Virus record (IMG/VR): IMGVR_UViG_3300046004_000462
Coordinates: 1 to 32,352 of that record
DNA length: 32,352 bases
Source of the DNA: a virus
Direction: 5' to 3' (one strand)
This document shows positions 7,780 through 15,161 of the stretch, in pieces. Under the pieces are notes generated by a model. That model saw only the letters and a program-made list of their open reading frames with translations, was not told the DNA's origin and made no database searches. The stretch's first letter is position 1. The number at the start of each line of letters is the position of its first letter. A program made the translations under genes and the position numbers.

Positions 7780-8375
7780 TGGAGCAAGCACACAATAGCT
7801 TGGCAAATTTCCGCGCGGAGACGAGAAAAAGAGATTTTGCTCGTTCGCATAGATTTGAGGTACAAATAATTCCTCCGCAAAATTTAATGGGCGACGATGG
7901 TAAAAGAGTGCCAGGCGGACAAAGAATGGCCACACACTTAACATCTGCCGGTCGTTCAGCCAATCATCTGTCTCTATTTGTAGAAGATGCTATGATTCCA
8001 GGGATACTCCTTGGAACTAGACCAGTTAGAATCAACAATTTAAATGAACAACGTGCCAGCGCCATTGATTTTGGTGGGGACTCAATTACCTTTACGTTTT
8101 TAGTTGATGCGACATGGGCAGCAAAAGACTTTTTCGGAGATTGGATGCGCGGAATTATCAATAAGAGAACCCGTGAAATTGCTTTCCCGAACAAATATTA
8201 TGGAGGCATGATAGTAACTGCCTTGAATAATAAAGATGAAGTCGTTGCCAAATGGGAAATAGAAGATGTATTTCCAAGATCGATTGCACCCATTCAAATG
8301 TCTAATAGTAACACACAGCCTATTAGATTACCAGTGACATTTACATATAAAAGATGGTTTGTAATACCAGTTTAA
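7779..8375 (+). CDS. Tail tube or baseplate tube-initiator protein, gp19/gp54 family
   Basis: 198 residues. The protein is largely beta: 'SHRFEVQIIPP', 'LSLFVEDAMIPGILLGTRPVRINN', 'DSITFTFLVDATWAAKDFFGDWMRGI' (about 107-132), and a closing 'PRSIAPIQMSN...RLPVTFTYKRWFV'. These are hallmarks of the contractile-tail tube fold shared by T4 gp19 and gp54. Neighbouring baseplate genes (gp26, tape measure) favour a tube initiator or a tube-like baseplate protein over the major tube protein, which normally lies next to the sheath gene. No sheath gene is in the window. Start is fixed by the TAATG overlap with the upstream gene. Confidence 0.75.
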   Translation: MEQAHNSLANFRAETRKRDFARSHRFEVQIIPPQNLMGDDGKRVPGGQRMATHLTSAGRSANHLSLFVEDAMIPGILLGTRPVRINNLNEQRASAIDFGGDSITFTFLVDATWAAKDFFGDWMRGIINKRTREIAFPNKYYGGMIVTALNNKDEVVAKWEIEDVFPRSIAPIQMSNSNTQPIRLPVTFTYKRWFVIPV

Positions 8376-8393
8376 TTAATGAAGGACTAAATT

Positions 8394-9080
8394 ATGCCGT
8401 TGCCAACTATGACTACTCCGACTTTCAGAGTAAAGTTGCATTCTTTATCAAATGAAATTGAGTTTCGCCCCTTTCTCGTAAAAGAGGAAAAGATACTTAT
8501 CTTGGCTCAAGAATCCAACGAGCCAAAAGAGATGATAAAGGCTATGCAAGATATTGTTACATCTTGCTCTAATGGAAATGTGCAGGGCAGAGACTTGCCG
8601 TTTTTTGATCTACAGTATGCATTTATTCAATTACGCTCCCAGTCTATTGGCAGTGTCACTGATTTCGTTTTGATTTGCGGTGAATGTGGACACAAGACTG
8701 AGACTACATTAGATTTGAATTCGTTGACAATCGATTTTCCCGAAAATCATACGAATAAGATAATGCTATCAGATGCCGTTGGCGTGATTATGAAATATCC
8801 AAAGGCAGAAATTTTGGTCGATGATGAAACTCCGGCATTCGATCTTGTCGTAGCGTGTATAGATAAAATCTTCGACCAAGACGAAATCTACAACGCAGAG
8901 GATGAAGGTCCAGAAGAAGTAGAAAAGTTTATTAACAGTCTTTCGACACAGCAGTTTGAAAAGATAGTAGAATTTTTCCAGACTTCACCAAGACTTGAAA
9001 AGACAATTGATTATACATGTGTTAAATGCGAAACAGAAAATACGGTATTAATAGACGGTGTAGAAAATTTTTTCGAATAA
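8394..9080 (+). CDS. 26: Baseplate hub assembly protein, gp26-like (tail assembly chaperone)
   Basis: 228 residues, AAGGA 9 nt before the ATG. It matches the T4 gp26 baseplate family: 'FRPFLVKEEKILILAQES' (about 25-42), 'LPFFDLQYAFIQLRSQSIG' and 'LICGECGHKTE'. Two CxxC pairs (Cys95/Cys98 and Cys209/Cys212) probably bind zinc. It acts in hub or tail assembly and directly precedes the tape measure, the position of tail assembly chaperones. The 3' end contains the slippery heptamer A AAT TTT at 9065-9071, seven nt before the stop. The gp51-like frame lies in -1, so a minority of ribosomes may make a 287-residue gp26-gp51 fusion. Confidence 0.85.
   Translation: MPLPTMTTPTFRVKLHSLSNEIEFRPFLVKEEKILILAQESNEPKEMIKAMQDIVTSCSNGNVQGRDLPFFDLQYAFIQLRSQSIGSVTDFVLICGECGHKTETTLDLNSLTIDFPENHTNKIMLSDAVGVIMKYPKAEILVDDETPAFDLVVACIDKIFDQDEIYNAEDEGPEEVEKFINSLSTQQFEKIVEFFQTSPRLEKTIDYTCVKCETENTVLIDGVENFFE
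9065..9071 (+). promoter_or_regulatory. Candidate -1 ribosomal frameshift site (A AAT TTT)
   Basis: The heptamer fits X XXY YYZ in the gp26 frame, with AAT at 9066-9068 and TTT at 9069-9071. A -1 slip there bypasses the TAA at 9078-9080 and continues in the frame of the gp51-like ORF to the stop at 9254-9256. The new frame is open from the slip site without interruption. No strong downstream hairpin is obvious. Confidence 0.55.
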
Positions 9081-9100
9081 CCCTTTCTCATGATAATTTG

Positions 9101-9256
9101 ATGAATCATTATAAGACAAACTTTATTTTAATGCAAGAACACAAATACAGTCTGTCAGAACTTGAAAATATGATGCCATGGGAAAGGGAAGTTTACATTG
9201 GATTGTTGATGACTCACTTGAAGAAAAAAGCAGAACAGAACCAACAGGATTATTAA
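9101..9256 (+). CDS. 51: Baseplate hub assembly catalyst, gp51-like
   Basis: From the first usable ATG at 9101 the product is 51 residues: 'HYKTNFILMQEHKYSLSEL', then 'ENMMPWEREVYIGLL'. The 'LMQ.HKYSL.ELENM.PWER..Y..LL' text is typical of gp51-like proteins and of C-terminal extensions of phage tail assembly chaperones. No Shine-Dalgarno precedes this ATG. The frame extends upstream through 'FRITLSHDNL' to the gp26 slippery site, so it is probably translated wholly or partly as a -1 frameshift extension of gp26. It ends 3 nt before the tape-measure start. Confidence 0.7.
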   Translation: MNHYKTNFILMQEHKYSLSELENMMPWEREVYIGLLMTHLKKKAEQNQQDY

Positions 9257-9259
9257 GAA

Positions 9260-11545
9260 ATGGCCAGTAACTTACAAGGACTATCAGATAGACTACAGAC
9301 TGCCCCCAATAATGGGCCAGATCCTGTTGTCGACCGTCTGGATGAGGTTATAGGTCAAGCAAAAGACATCAAAAAATTATTGAGTTCGTCTGGTTCCGGT
9401 GCGGGGAAAGAAACTCAGTTAGAAAAGATTAAGGAAACTACAAATCCTTTGTCAGTGACTACCGTTGATGGCGAAAAAGCGGCCAAGATTTTGTCCGCTG
9501 CCACAGAAAACATAAGCAAAGACTTAGAGCAGTATACAGACGAAGAGCGTAAAATGCTGACCGAACTTGTCAAAGAAATTGGCAAGTTGACCGAAAAGAA
9601 CTTAGAAGGATTCAATAAAGGTATCAAAGAGGTGCTTGCTCTAGCTAAAAAGGGGCAAGCCGTTGCACAGGCTTCAGGTAATACAGACGCCGCAACTAGA
9701 TTTGCGAATGCCGGAAAGGCAGCTAAAGAGCAATATTTTCAAGCGAATGATATGGGTCTTAAAGGAAAAGAAGACACATTTAGAAATCGCTTGAAGCGTG
9801 CCGTTAGTGGCAAAGACACAACAACGGGTACTGCAATTCCAAAAGGATTTGTAAAAACTCAACTTGAAGGCGCAAAAAGAGTCTTCACCGGAAAGCCGGG
9901 CGATCTCAGATATGACCTTTTCACTTCCGATAAAAAGAAGAGAACCGAAGCTAGAGACAGTATGGGCGTGGCCCAAGAAGCGGAAAAATTAACTGATCTG
10001 ACTACAGAACAGAAGAAACTACTGGCCGATAGAGGAATAGCGCCTGCTTCTGAAAAAGATATATCATATCGTAGAGAGGGGAAACCGGTATCAAAAGATA
10101 CTATCAATCAAGAACTTCAAAAAGATTATGATGAGAAAAAGGGCGCATCGGTTATTCTACCTGATAAGCCAACCACAGGAGCAGTAGCGGCTGGTATAGA
10201 ATCTAATGTAGCACAGCCAACTAGCGAACTGCAAGAAGATGCGGCTGGAATGTCAGAGAGCCCGGTTGTAGATGCTATCCAAGAAAATACGAAAAAGCTA
10301 GACGAAATATCTGATACATTCAAAGAAGCAAATGAATTATTCTCTGCAATAAAAGACACAATAGAAAAGATTGCTCAATCGCTTGAGAGTTCTGGTGGTT
10401 CAGACGGATCAGGTGGCGGTGGTGGGGGAATCGATATCGATTTGCCTAGTCGCAGAAATCGTGGCGGAAATATTCCTGGTGCGCCGGATGGAAGCAAGCA
10501 GTCAAAATCAGAAAGAGCTAGAAGTCAACCGAGAGACGCCAAGGGTAGATTTGTCAAGAAAACCCCCGATGTTCCAGCTGGTAGAAAATTCGGTAAAGGA
10601 AAAGGTATACTTGGCGCCCTAGCCGTTGGCGCCGGTGCTATCGGCATGGGTTCAATGATTGCTGGTAACGATAATGATGGCGGTGAAAACTTAGCTGGAA
10701 ATAATGCCACAAACATGGCAGCGAACACCGCAATGACGGCGGCCGAACTTGCACCCACAGCAAAGACGGCTGAAAAGGGTGCGGTTAAAGCAGGCGAGAA
10801 AGTTGCTGCTAAGGGTGCAGCGAAAGTAGGTACAAAAGCTGCCTCCAAGGGAGTAGCAAAAGTTGGTGCAAAAGCACTTGGCAAATCACTACTAAAGAAA
10901 ATACCAGGAGTGGGTCTAATAGCCGGTGGAGTATTTGCTGCTCAAAGAGCTATGTCAGGCGACTTCGCCGGTGCAGGACTAGAGTTAGCATCTGGAGCAG
11001 CCGGAACTATTCCTGGTGTGGGAACAGCCGCCTCTGTTGGATTAGATGCTGCACTGGCTGCTAGAGATATGGGAGCACTGGGCGGTACACCAGAAACACG
11101 TGCCGCAGAAGCCGCACAAAGTGGGCAAGCACCAAAGGCGGCAACACAACCAAAACAAACAGCTAAAGTCCAGGGTAAGCCAGGCGGTGGCATATTCAGT
11201 AAAGCAGCTGGATTTATGAAAAGAAATCCACTAATGACTGCGGCTGGTTTAGGTGGAGTCGGCCTTGCCGCTGTTGGTGCAAAGAAGGCTTACGATTACA
11301 TGAGCGGTGGCGGAGAAGAAGCTAAAGTTCAATCAGGACAAAATCCTGATAGCGGCATCTTAGAAAAGGGTTCAGAACAAGCTAAAGACCAGATGAAAGT
11401 GAATGTTCCTCCTCCAACAATCATCAATCAAGGTGGCGGAGGGGGCGGTGCATCCGAAAGCTCCTCTGTACCAAATACTAAAACTTATGTTAGAGATGAT
11501 GAGAGTAGTTGGATGAGATTTGCTCTAAAACGAGCAATGGCATAA
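9260..11545 (+). CDS. 29: Tape measure protein (gp29 position)
   Basis: 761 residues, starting 3 nt after the gp51 stop, probably by translational coupling since the upstream AAGAA is weak. The first ~170 residues are helical and charged (DRLDEVIGQAKDIKKLL, then long Lys/Glu-rich helices). A Gly/Ser linker at about residues 375-392 is followed by Arg-rich and Ala/Lys repeats ('KAGEKVAAKGAAKVGTKAAS'). Hydrophobic Ala/Gly stretches follow (GILGALAVGAGAIGMGSMIAG and GLIAGGVFAAQRAMSG) and a Gly-rich segment lies near the end. Length, composition and position after gp26/gp51 identify a tape measure rather than sequence identity to T4 gp29 (590 aa). At about 0.15 nm per residue the tail would be near 110 nm, the myovirus range. 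The hydrophobic segments could act in membrane passage of DNA. Confidence 0.75.
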   Translation: MASNLQGLSDRLQTAPNNGPDPVVDRLDEVIGQAKDIKKLLSSSGSGAGKETQLEKIKETTNPLSVTTVDGEKAAKILSAATENISKDLEQYTDEERKMLTELVKEIGKLTEKNLEGFNKGIKEVLALAKKGQAVAQASGNTDAATRFANAGKAAKEQYFQANDMGLKGKEDTFRNRLKRAVSGKDTTTGTAIPKGFVKTQLEGAKRVFTGKPGDLRYDLFTSDKKKRTEARDSMGVAQEAEKLTDLTTEQKKLLADRGIAPASEKDISYRREGKPVSKDTINQELQKDYDEKKGASVILPDKPTTGAVAAGIESNVAQPTSELQEDAAGMSESPVVDAIQENTKKLDEISDTFKEANELFSAIKDTIEKIAQSLESSGGSDGSGGGGGGIDIDLPSRRNRGGNIPGAPDGSKQSKSERARSQPRDAKGRFVKKTPDVPAGRKFGKGKGILGALAVGAGAIGMGSMIAGNDNDGGENLAGNNATNMAANTAMTAAELAPTAKTAEKGAVKAGEKVAAKGAAKVGTKAASKGVAKVGAKALGKSLLKKIPGVGLIAGGVFAAQRAMSGDFAGAGLELASGAAGTIPGVGTAASVGLDAALAARDMGALGGTPETRAAEAAQSGQAPKAATQPKQTAKVQGKPGGGIFSKAAGFMKRNPLMTAAGLGGVGLAAVGAKKAYDYMSGGGEEAKVQSGQNPDSGILEKGSEQAKDQMKVNVPPPTIINQGGGGGGASESSSVPNTKTYVRDDESSWMRFALKRAMA

Positions 11546-11549
11546 AAAA

Positions 11550-11578
11550 GGGGCGCTTAGAGCGCCCCTTTCTCTTTT
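11550..11578. terminator. Bidirectional rho-independent terminator
   Basis: Perfect 8-bp stem GGGGCGCT/AGCGCCCC (11550-11557 with 11561-11568) and a 3-nt loop. On the plus strand it is followed by TTTCTCTTTT; on the minus strand by TTTTTT. It lies exactly between the converging tape-measure and gp32 genes and should stop transcription from both sides. Confidence 0.9.
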
Positions 11579-12494
11579 AGTCGTCCGCAAGACTTGCGAA
11601 GTAACTCATATTATCATCACTCTTTTCATCATTCCAAGGCGGAGTTTCTTCGGTTGCCTTAGCAGCCGTCTTCATCTTGGTTTCAACGAAGAGTTCATCT
11701 TCTGCATCAAGCGGATTTACCTTCTCTGCGGTGGGCACACGGGTACCACTACCTAGAACAGTATTCAGCTTGGCTTTGAGTTCGTCATAAGACTTGAAGT
11801 TCGAAGGATCGAGAAAGGCAGCAAGTGAATGCGTCTGCTTCCAGACTGCTTCCAGCTTATCCTCATTTTCATCAAGTGGCGTATTACCATCAAATTCTGA
11901 CTTATCGTAGTTACGATAGCCTTCTACCTGACGAATACGGAGCTTGAAGTTAGCGCCTTCCCAAAGATCAAACGGATTAACCGGCTTTTCATCTTCAAAG
12001 GTAGGCTGCATTACGTCCTTGATCTTGTCAAAAATCTTCTTACCAAACTTATAGAGAAAGACCTTACCCTCGTTTTCAGGATTAGCGGGATCCTTGATCA
12101 CAAGAACGTTAGAGATATACGACAAGCGGCGCTTCTGCTTACGAGCGATTTCCTTGTTGGCTTCGACACCCGAATTCCAGAGTTCTGAATTGAGTTCGCC
12201 AAGAGGGTCTGGCTTGTTAATAGTGGTCAACGAATTTTCGATATACCACTTACCAGTCGGGCCCTGGAAGCCGTGATCATACACACGAACCCAAGGAAGT
12301 TCTTCGCCTGGAGGAGCAGGAAGAAAACGAAGAACAGCCTGACCATTGCCAGCCTTATCTACAGAAGGCTTCCAGAGGCGATCATCGTCGCCGCGCTTTT
12401 CGTTTGTGGGATTTGCAATCTTTTCGACTTCTTTCATAAGTGAGTCGAAGTTGCCACGGTTCTTACGGAGTTCCGAGAGAGAATTAAAAGACAT
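11577..12494 (-). CDS. 32: Single-stranded DNA-binding protein, gp32
   Basis: 305 residues (T4 gp32 is 301). The N-terminal basic region 'SFNSLSELRKNRGNFDSL' corresponds to the cooperativity domain. The core includes 'LWKPSVDKAGNGQAVLRFLPA' (about 41-61), 'PWVRVYDHGFQGPTGKWYIENSLTT' and 'FLYKFGKKIFDKI'. The tail is acidic (NDEKSDDNMSYFASLADD), the part that in T4 recruits gp59 and polymerase. The His/Cys3 zinc site of T4 gp32 is not evident. AAGGA lies 8 nt upstream of the ATG and a four-copy repeat lies just before it, a possible autoregulatory site. Order gp33-gp59-(55 aa)-gp32 matches T4 apart from the inserted gene. Confidence 0.95.
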   Translation of the reverse strand: MSFNSLSELRKNRGNFDSLMKEVEKIANPTNEKRGDDDRLWKPSVDKAGNGQAVLRFLPAPPGEELPWVRVYDHGFQGPTGKWYIENSLTTINKPDPLGELNSELWNSGVEANKEIARKQKRRLSYISNVLVIKDPANPENEGKVFLYKFGKKIFDKIKDVMQPTFEDEKPVNPFDLWEGANFKLRIRQVEGYRNYDKSEFDGNTPLDENEDKLEAVWKQTHSLAAFLDPSNFKSYDELKAKLNTVLGSGTRVPTAEKVNPLDAEDELFVETKMKTAAKATEETPPWNDEKSDDNMSYFASLADD

Positions 12495-12502
12495 ATTTGT
12501 AT

Positions 12503-12552
12503 TCCTTATTTTGCGCTGTATTGCGTTGTATTGCGTTAATATTTGCGTTGTG
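12503..12552 (-). repeat. Four-copy ~10-nt repeat in gp32 mRNA leader (candidate autogenous operator)
   Basis: Plus-strand TTGCGCTGTA, TTGCGTTGTA and TTGCGTTAAT stand in perfect 10-bp tandem at 12511-12540. A fourth copy, TTGCGTTGTG, is at 12543-12552. In the mRNA this reads as repeated ACGCAA units ending 3 nt before the AAGGA at 12507-12503. The array is A/C-rich and largely unstructured. T4 gp32 represses its own translation by cooperative binding to an unstructured leader, so the array may be the equivalent here. Confidence 0.55.
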
Positions 12553-12703
12553 TATCATAATCATCGTAGTCGTCAAAATCTTCTTCTTGACTACCAGAGT
12601 ATTTATACGGGTTTTTGCGGTGCTTGTTGGATTTGTCCACACCTTTACGAACTTCTTTGACACGAGGTTCGTAATCGAAGTCTCTACGCTTAGAATGACT
12701 CAT
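12536..12703 (-). CDS. Small charged protein between gp59 and gp32, 55 aa
   Basis: ATG at 12703 directly abuts the gp59 stop (12704-12706), and the frame runs to TAA at 12538-12536. The N-terminal ~37 residues are basic (HSKRRDFDYEPRVKEVRKG, KSNKHRKNPYKY) and the end is acidic and Tyr-rich (EEDFDDYDDYD). The two-part charge pattern and the position inside the replication operon suggest a nucleic-acid or gp32/gp59 partner, but no family is recognised. Its stop lies within the gp32 leader repeat. A late-promoter octamer lies inside its coding region. Confidence 0.65.
   Translation of the reverse strand: MSHSKRRDFDYEPRVKEVRKGVDKSNKHRKNPYKYSGSQEEDFDDYDDYDTQRKY
12600..12607 (-). promoter_or_regulatory. 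Late-promoter octamer TATAAATA upstream of gp32
   Basis: Exact minus-strand TATAAATA, within the 55-aa gene (coding Tyr-Lys-Tyr) and 106 nt upstream of the gp32 ATG. T4 gene 32 also has a late promoter, so the match may be functional. A chance coding match is the alternative. Confidence 0.4.
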
Positions 12704-13294
12704 TTAATAGACCACTTGGCCTTTCTCCTTGATCCATAGTTGAGAGAATTTGTCTTTGTCAAACTTAACAAAGACACGATACTTTGTTATCAAACGAGAT
12801 ACATCTTTCCATATAAAATCATTTGCTAACACAGTATTATTACTATACACAAAATTGAACAATTTGTCAAGAATAATTAGGGTTTCAAGACTAATTTTTT
12901 TACCAAGGTATAGTTTTAATGCTAAGGGATGTTGACCATCACTAATCAATGGATCAACATTTACTTTTTCAGCCTCTAATATCAGAGTAGAGATGTCTTG
13001 TGTGAACAGATATGTCAACTTCTCTTTTCTAGCCTTCCAGTCCCGATACACGTTATCGCTTTCGGCATCGAAAAGACCGTTATGTCCATTGACAAAGTTA
13101 GCAACGAAATAATCTACCATCTCAGTAAAGGTAAATCGTTTGGCTAACTTGCGAAACAACAGAACATCCTTACGTTTAAGGAATGTTTCTCTCTTACATC
13201 TAACGCCCGATTTCGTTTTTGTGATATCGTAATCATCAGAAGTAAAATGAAGTTTGAGTGACATGTAGACACGATAAACTTCGAAAGAATCCAT
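12704..13294 (-). CDS. 59: Replicative helicase loader, gp59-like
   Basis: 196 residues (T4 gp59 is 217). N-terminal 'VYRVYMSLKLHFTSDDYDITK' matches the gp59 opening 'vY.lYl.ik.H....YD..ky'. Further on are 'FFRKLAKRF'-like text (LLFRKLAKRFTFTEMVDYFVANF), 'VYRDWKARKEKLTYLFTQDI', and 'PLALKLYLGKKISLETLIILDKLFNF', as in the T4 protein. gp59 loads the gp41 helicase on gp32-coated single strands. The start overlaps the gp33 stop by one base, and gene order gp33-gp59-gp32 is conserved with T4. Confidence 0.85.
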   Translation of the reverse strand: MDSFEVYRVYMSLKLHFTSDDYDITKTKSGVRCKRETFLKRKDVLLFRKLAKRFTFTEMVDYFVANFVNGHNGLFDAESDNVYRDWKARKEKLTYLFTQDISTLILEAEKVNVDPLISDGQHPLALKLYLGKKISLETLIILDKLFNFVYSNNTVLANDFIWKDVSRLITKYRVFVKFDKDKFSQLWIKEKGQVVY

Positions 13295-13569
13295 TAGAAG
13301 GGTAGCTTTCCATCCTTGCGCTTCAACATATTTAGTTCTTCTGCTTCCGCACGAATCTTTTCTTTGAGTGAAGTAGTTAACAGAACAGATGCTGATTCCA
13401 TTTCTATATCATTCTTTACGCAATAATCAACTAGCAAGTCCATACACTGTAGACCTGTTGTCGATGCTTGCTTCTCAATAAATTGAGAAAACTCAGTAGA
13501 AGTTCTAAACTTCTTCGTAATCAGAAATTCGTTGCTGACTTCATCTACCACTTGAAAATCCTCGACCAT
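13294..13569 (-). CDS. 33: Late transcription co-activator, gp33-like
   Basis: 91 residues from ATG at 13569, chosen because it is an ATG with GGA 10 nt upstream. The frame also allows GTG at 13584, adding five residues. Either way it overlaps the end of the methyltransferase gene. The helical text 'FSQFIEKQASTTGLQCMDLLVDYCVKNDIEMESASVLL' and 'LKEKIRAEAEELNMLKRKDGKLPF' matches the gp33 pattern. gp33 links host RNA polymerase to the sliding clamp for late promoter activation. Its presence fits the late-promoter octamers in the window. gp55, the late sigma factor, is not in the window. Confidence 0.75.
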   Translation of the reverse strand: MVEDFQVVDEVSNEFLITKKFRTSTEFSQFIEKQASTTGLQCMDLLVDYCVKNDIEMESASVLLTTSLKEKIRAEAEELNMLKRKDGKLPF

Positions 13570-14086
13570 AAAATTGTGTTCCACTCATTTCATTTTTATC
13601 AAAAAGATACCAACAAGCATTGTCCTTGCCAGTAAACTTACTATCTTCAATCCACTTTACTCTACCTATGGCCACAACCTTACTACAATATTGTAGATAG
13701 GGTATTGCTTGTTTAGTATGCATCCAATCAGCATCAAAGAGAAGCCACGTAGGACGAATACTAGCAAACCTATCAATCAATGGATGTAGTATCCATCTAG
13801 ACCAAGGGGGATTAGTTATAATATACTCGGTATTTGCGGGAATGTCAACAGTTAATGCATCATATTTTTCAATAAAAGTGTCTTTGGGATCGAGATCAGA
13901 AACCAAAGTAGCTACTGCATTACTGTCTGTTAAGGTGTCGATATGCCTACAGAGTCTACCGTCGCCGGCACAAGGCTCAGCGAAGGTAAACTCCGAGGGA
14001 AGAAAGGGTAAGAGAGGCTTTACTGCATCCAACGGAGTCGGATAGAAGTCGTTCTTACGATGTTCAAAGTTGCTTCTCTTACCCAT
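13541..14086 (-). CDS. SAM-dependent DNA methyltransferase (NPPW motif)
   Basis: 181 residues. N-terminal 'DFYPTPLDAVKPLLPFLP' is followed by SAM-binding motif I 'FAEPCAGDGRL' (35-45) and the catalytic motif 'ITNPPWSRW' (91-98), typical of N6-adenine or N4-cytosine methyltransferases. No target-recognition domain is visible, which suits a small orphan phage enzyme. It could protect phage DNA or act on RNA; the substrate is not evident. The gene starts 3 nt after the endolysin stop and its 3' end overlaps gp33 by 29-44 bases. Confidence 0.8.
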   Translation of the reverse strand: MGKRSNFEHRKNDFYPTPLDAVKPLLPFLPSEFTFAEPCAGDGRLCRHIDTLTDSNAVATLVSDLDPKDTFIEKYDALTVDIPANTEYIITNPPWSRWILHPLIDRFASIRPTWLLFDADWMHTKQAIPYLQYCSKVVAIGRVKWIEDSKFTGKDNACWYLFDKNEMSGTQFYGRGFSSGR

Positions 14087-14089
14087 TCA

Positions 14090-14695
14090 TTATCCTGCAT
14101 AAAATATATGATCACCAATTTTAGCTACTCTACGAAGATTCCAACCTGGATTTACATAGTCGGCATGGTAGAATAGAACATTTTTTCCTAATACGCCATG
14201 ATTAGCCCCTGCGAACAATACCTTCTCAGCCACTCTTTTGGCTTGTGCGTATTGTTGCGCACTGCGCACACTCTTCTTTCCTTCGCACACCCACGAGAAC
14301 TGACACACACGTTTTGTTCTCTGGTATACAACGGAGCATACAGATTTAGGAAACTTGGGGCTATTTACCCTATTGATAGTAACGGCCGCGACGGCCAATT
14401 TGCCTTGTGTAGACTGGTTACCAGCCTCATAATAGATGTTGTCTGCGAGACACTTCAATTCTCTATTATTTGCCAGACGAATATTTTGTGTCTGGATTCT
14501 TTGTTGTGTTACTTTACGTTGTTGTTCTTGGGCATCTTCTTTGATACCCTGGATTACTTCTCCGACGCCGAGGGAATATTCCCTTGCTTCTCTTTCGATG
14601 GCAGTTTCAGCATATGAATTAATTCCATATAAACTATAACTTAATAGTGTAATAATCGAAAGAAACTTGAAAAACTTCTTATTAAAGGAAGTCAT
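14090..14695 (-). CDS. Secreted cell-wall hydrolase, SleB/CwlJ family (probable endolysin)
   Basis: 201 residues. A signal peptide is evident: basic start, hydrophobic FLSIITLLSYSLYG, then NSYA|ETA with likely cleavage near residue 29. A charged, Gln-rich helix (about 45-75) leads to the Hydrolase_2 domain: 'LKCLADNIYYEAGNQSTQG' with presumed catalytic Glu90, 'AVAAVTINRVN', 'CQFSWVCEGK' and 'VLFYHADYVNPGW'. The SleB fold cleaves peptidoglycan as a lytic transglycosylase. A signal sequence would allow export without a classical holin; no holin is seen nearby. GGAA lies about 8-9 nt before the ATG. No convincing promoter was found in the 71 bases between this gene and the tmRNA terminator. Confidence 0.85.
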   Translation of the reverse strand: MTSFNKKFFKFLSIITLLSYSLYGINSYAETAIEREAREYSLGVGEVIQGIKEDAQEQQRKVTQQRIQTQNIRLANNRELKCLADNIYYEAGNQSTQGKLAVAAVTINRVNSPKFPKSVCSVVYQRTKRVCQFSWVCEGKKSVRSAQQYAQAKRVAEKVLFAGANHGVLGKNVLFYHADYVNPGWNLRRVAKIGDHIFYAG

Positions 14696-14766
14696 CTTAT
14701 TTCCATTTTTTTGTTATACTTGAGAGGGTATTAACCAGTGACTCCCCACACTGATTGTCCGAAGAC

Positions 14767-14790
14767 AAAAAATGACCCATTAATGGGTCA
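14767..14790 (-). terminator. Rho-independent terminator of the tmRNA gene
   Basis: The palindrome TGACCCATTAATGGGTCA (14773-14790) forms a 7-8 bp stem. On the minus strand it is followed by TTTTTT (14772-14767). It lies about 110 bases beyond the tag stop codon, where the tmRNA transcript should end. Confidence 0.85.
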
Positions 14791-14900
14791 TACAACTATT
14801 TAGCATTCATAGGTTCTTACATCACTCATTTCATCGTATATACAGAACAGGTAATAGTTTTATTCTGTTTCGAGGGAAAACTATCAAAAACCCAATGAGA

Positions 14901-14945
14901 TTATGCGGCTAGCGCATATCCTGCAAAGGCAACGTTATCGTTTGC
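14901..14945 (-). other. tmRNA proteolysis-tag reading frame (ANDNVAFAGYALAA)
   Basis: The resume codon GCA (14945-14943) is followed by codons for ANDNVAFAGYALAA and then TAA (14903-14901). The ANDN start and LAA end are typical of alphaproteobacterial tags, and the terminal LAA is the ClpXP degradation signal. A small hairpin (TGGCA/TGCCA) upstream lies where the first pseudoknot is expected. Confidence 0.92.
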
Positions 14946-15161
14946 ATTTACGTTTTGTGGCACTTTGCCAAGCAATCAGTCTCGAACCGCCCTATTACAC
15001 GAAAATCGATATCCAGGTCACCCCCATCAACTACCAAGTGCCGAATTACATACGCAATTCCCGTGCCAAGCAAACTAAACACTTGATAGATGGTGGAGGT
15101 GCGGGGAGTCGAACCCCGGTCTTTCCGCCTTTATTGTTGATTGTCAACAACTGATAATCTA

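Larger units (their letters stand above)
14767..15155 (-). ncRNA. ssrA: Circularly permuted (two-piece) tmRNA precursor
   Basis: On the minus strand the acceptor piece comes first. It has T-stem CGGGG/CCCCG with loop TTCGACT (about 15117-15101), then CACCTCC, A and CCA ending at 15091. After a ~65-nt spacer the coding piece starts at 15025 with GGGGGTGACCTGGATATCGA, the tmRNA 5' consensus. GGGGGTG pairs with CACCTCC over seven base pairs, and the third pair is G-U, the alanyl-tRNA synthetase identity element. TTTTCG after the D-like loop can pair with CGGAAA before the T-stem (helix P2). The tag frame lies at 14945-14901. This order, with the 3' tRNA half upstream, is the permuted form known from alphaproteobacteria and some cyanobacteria. 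The spacer contains its own stem and should be excised. It has a dedicated promoter and terminator. Mature ends other than CCA are inferred. Confidence 0.93.

Noticed and set aside
14696-14766. Possible promoter (TATAAC) before the endolysin
   Set aside because: No -35 match at suitable spacing, so not annotated.
14903-15154. Plus-strand open frame of 83 codons
   Set aside because: It lies on the opposite strand of the tmRNA; the RNA structure and tag explain the sequence.
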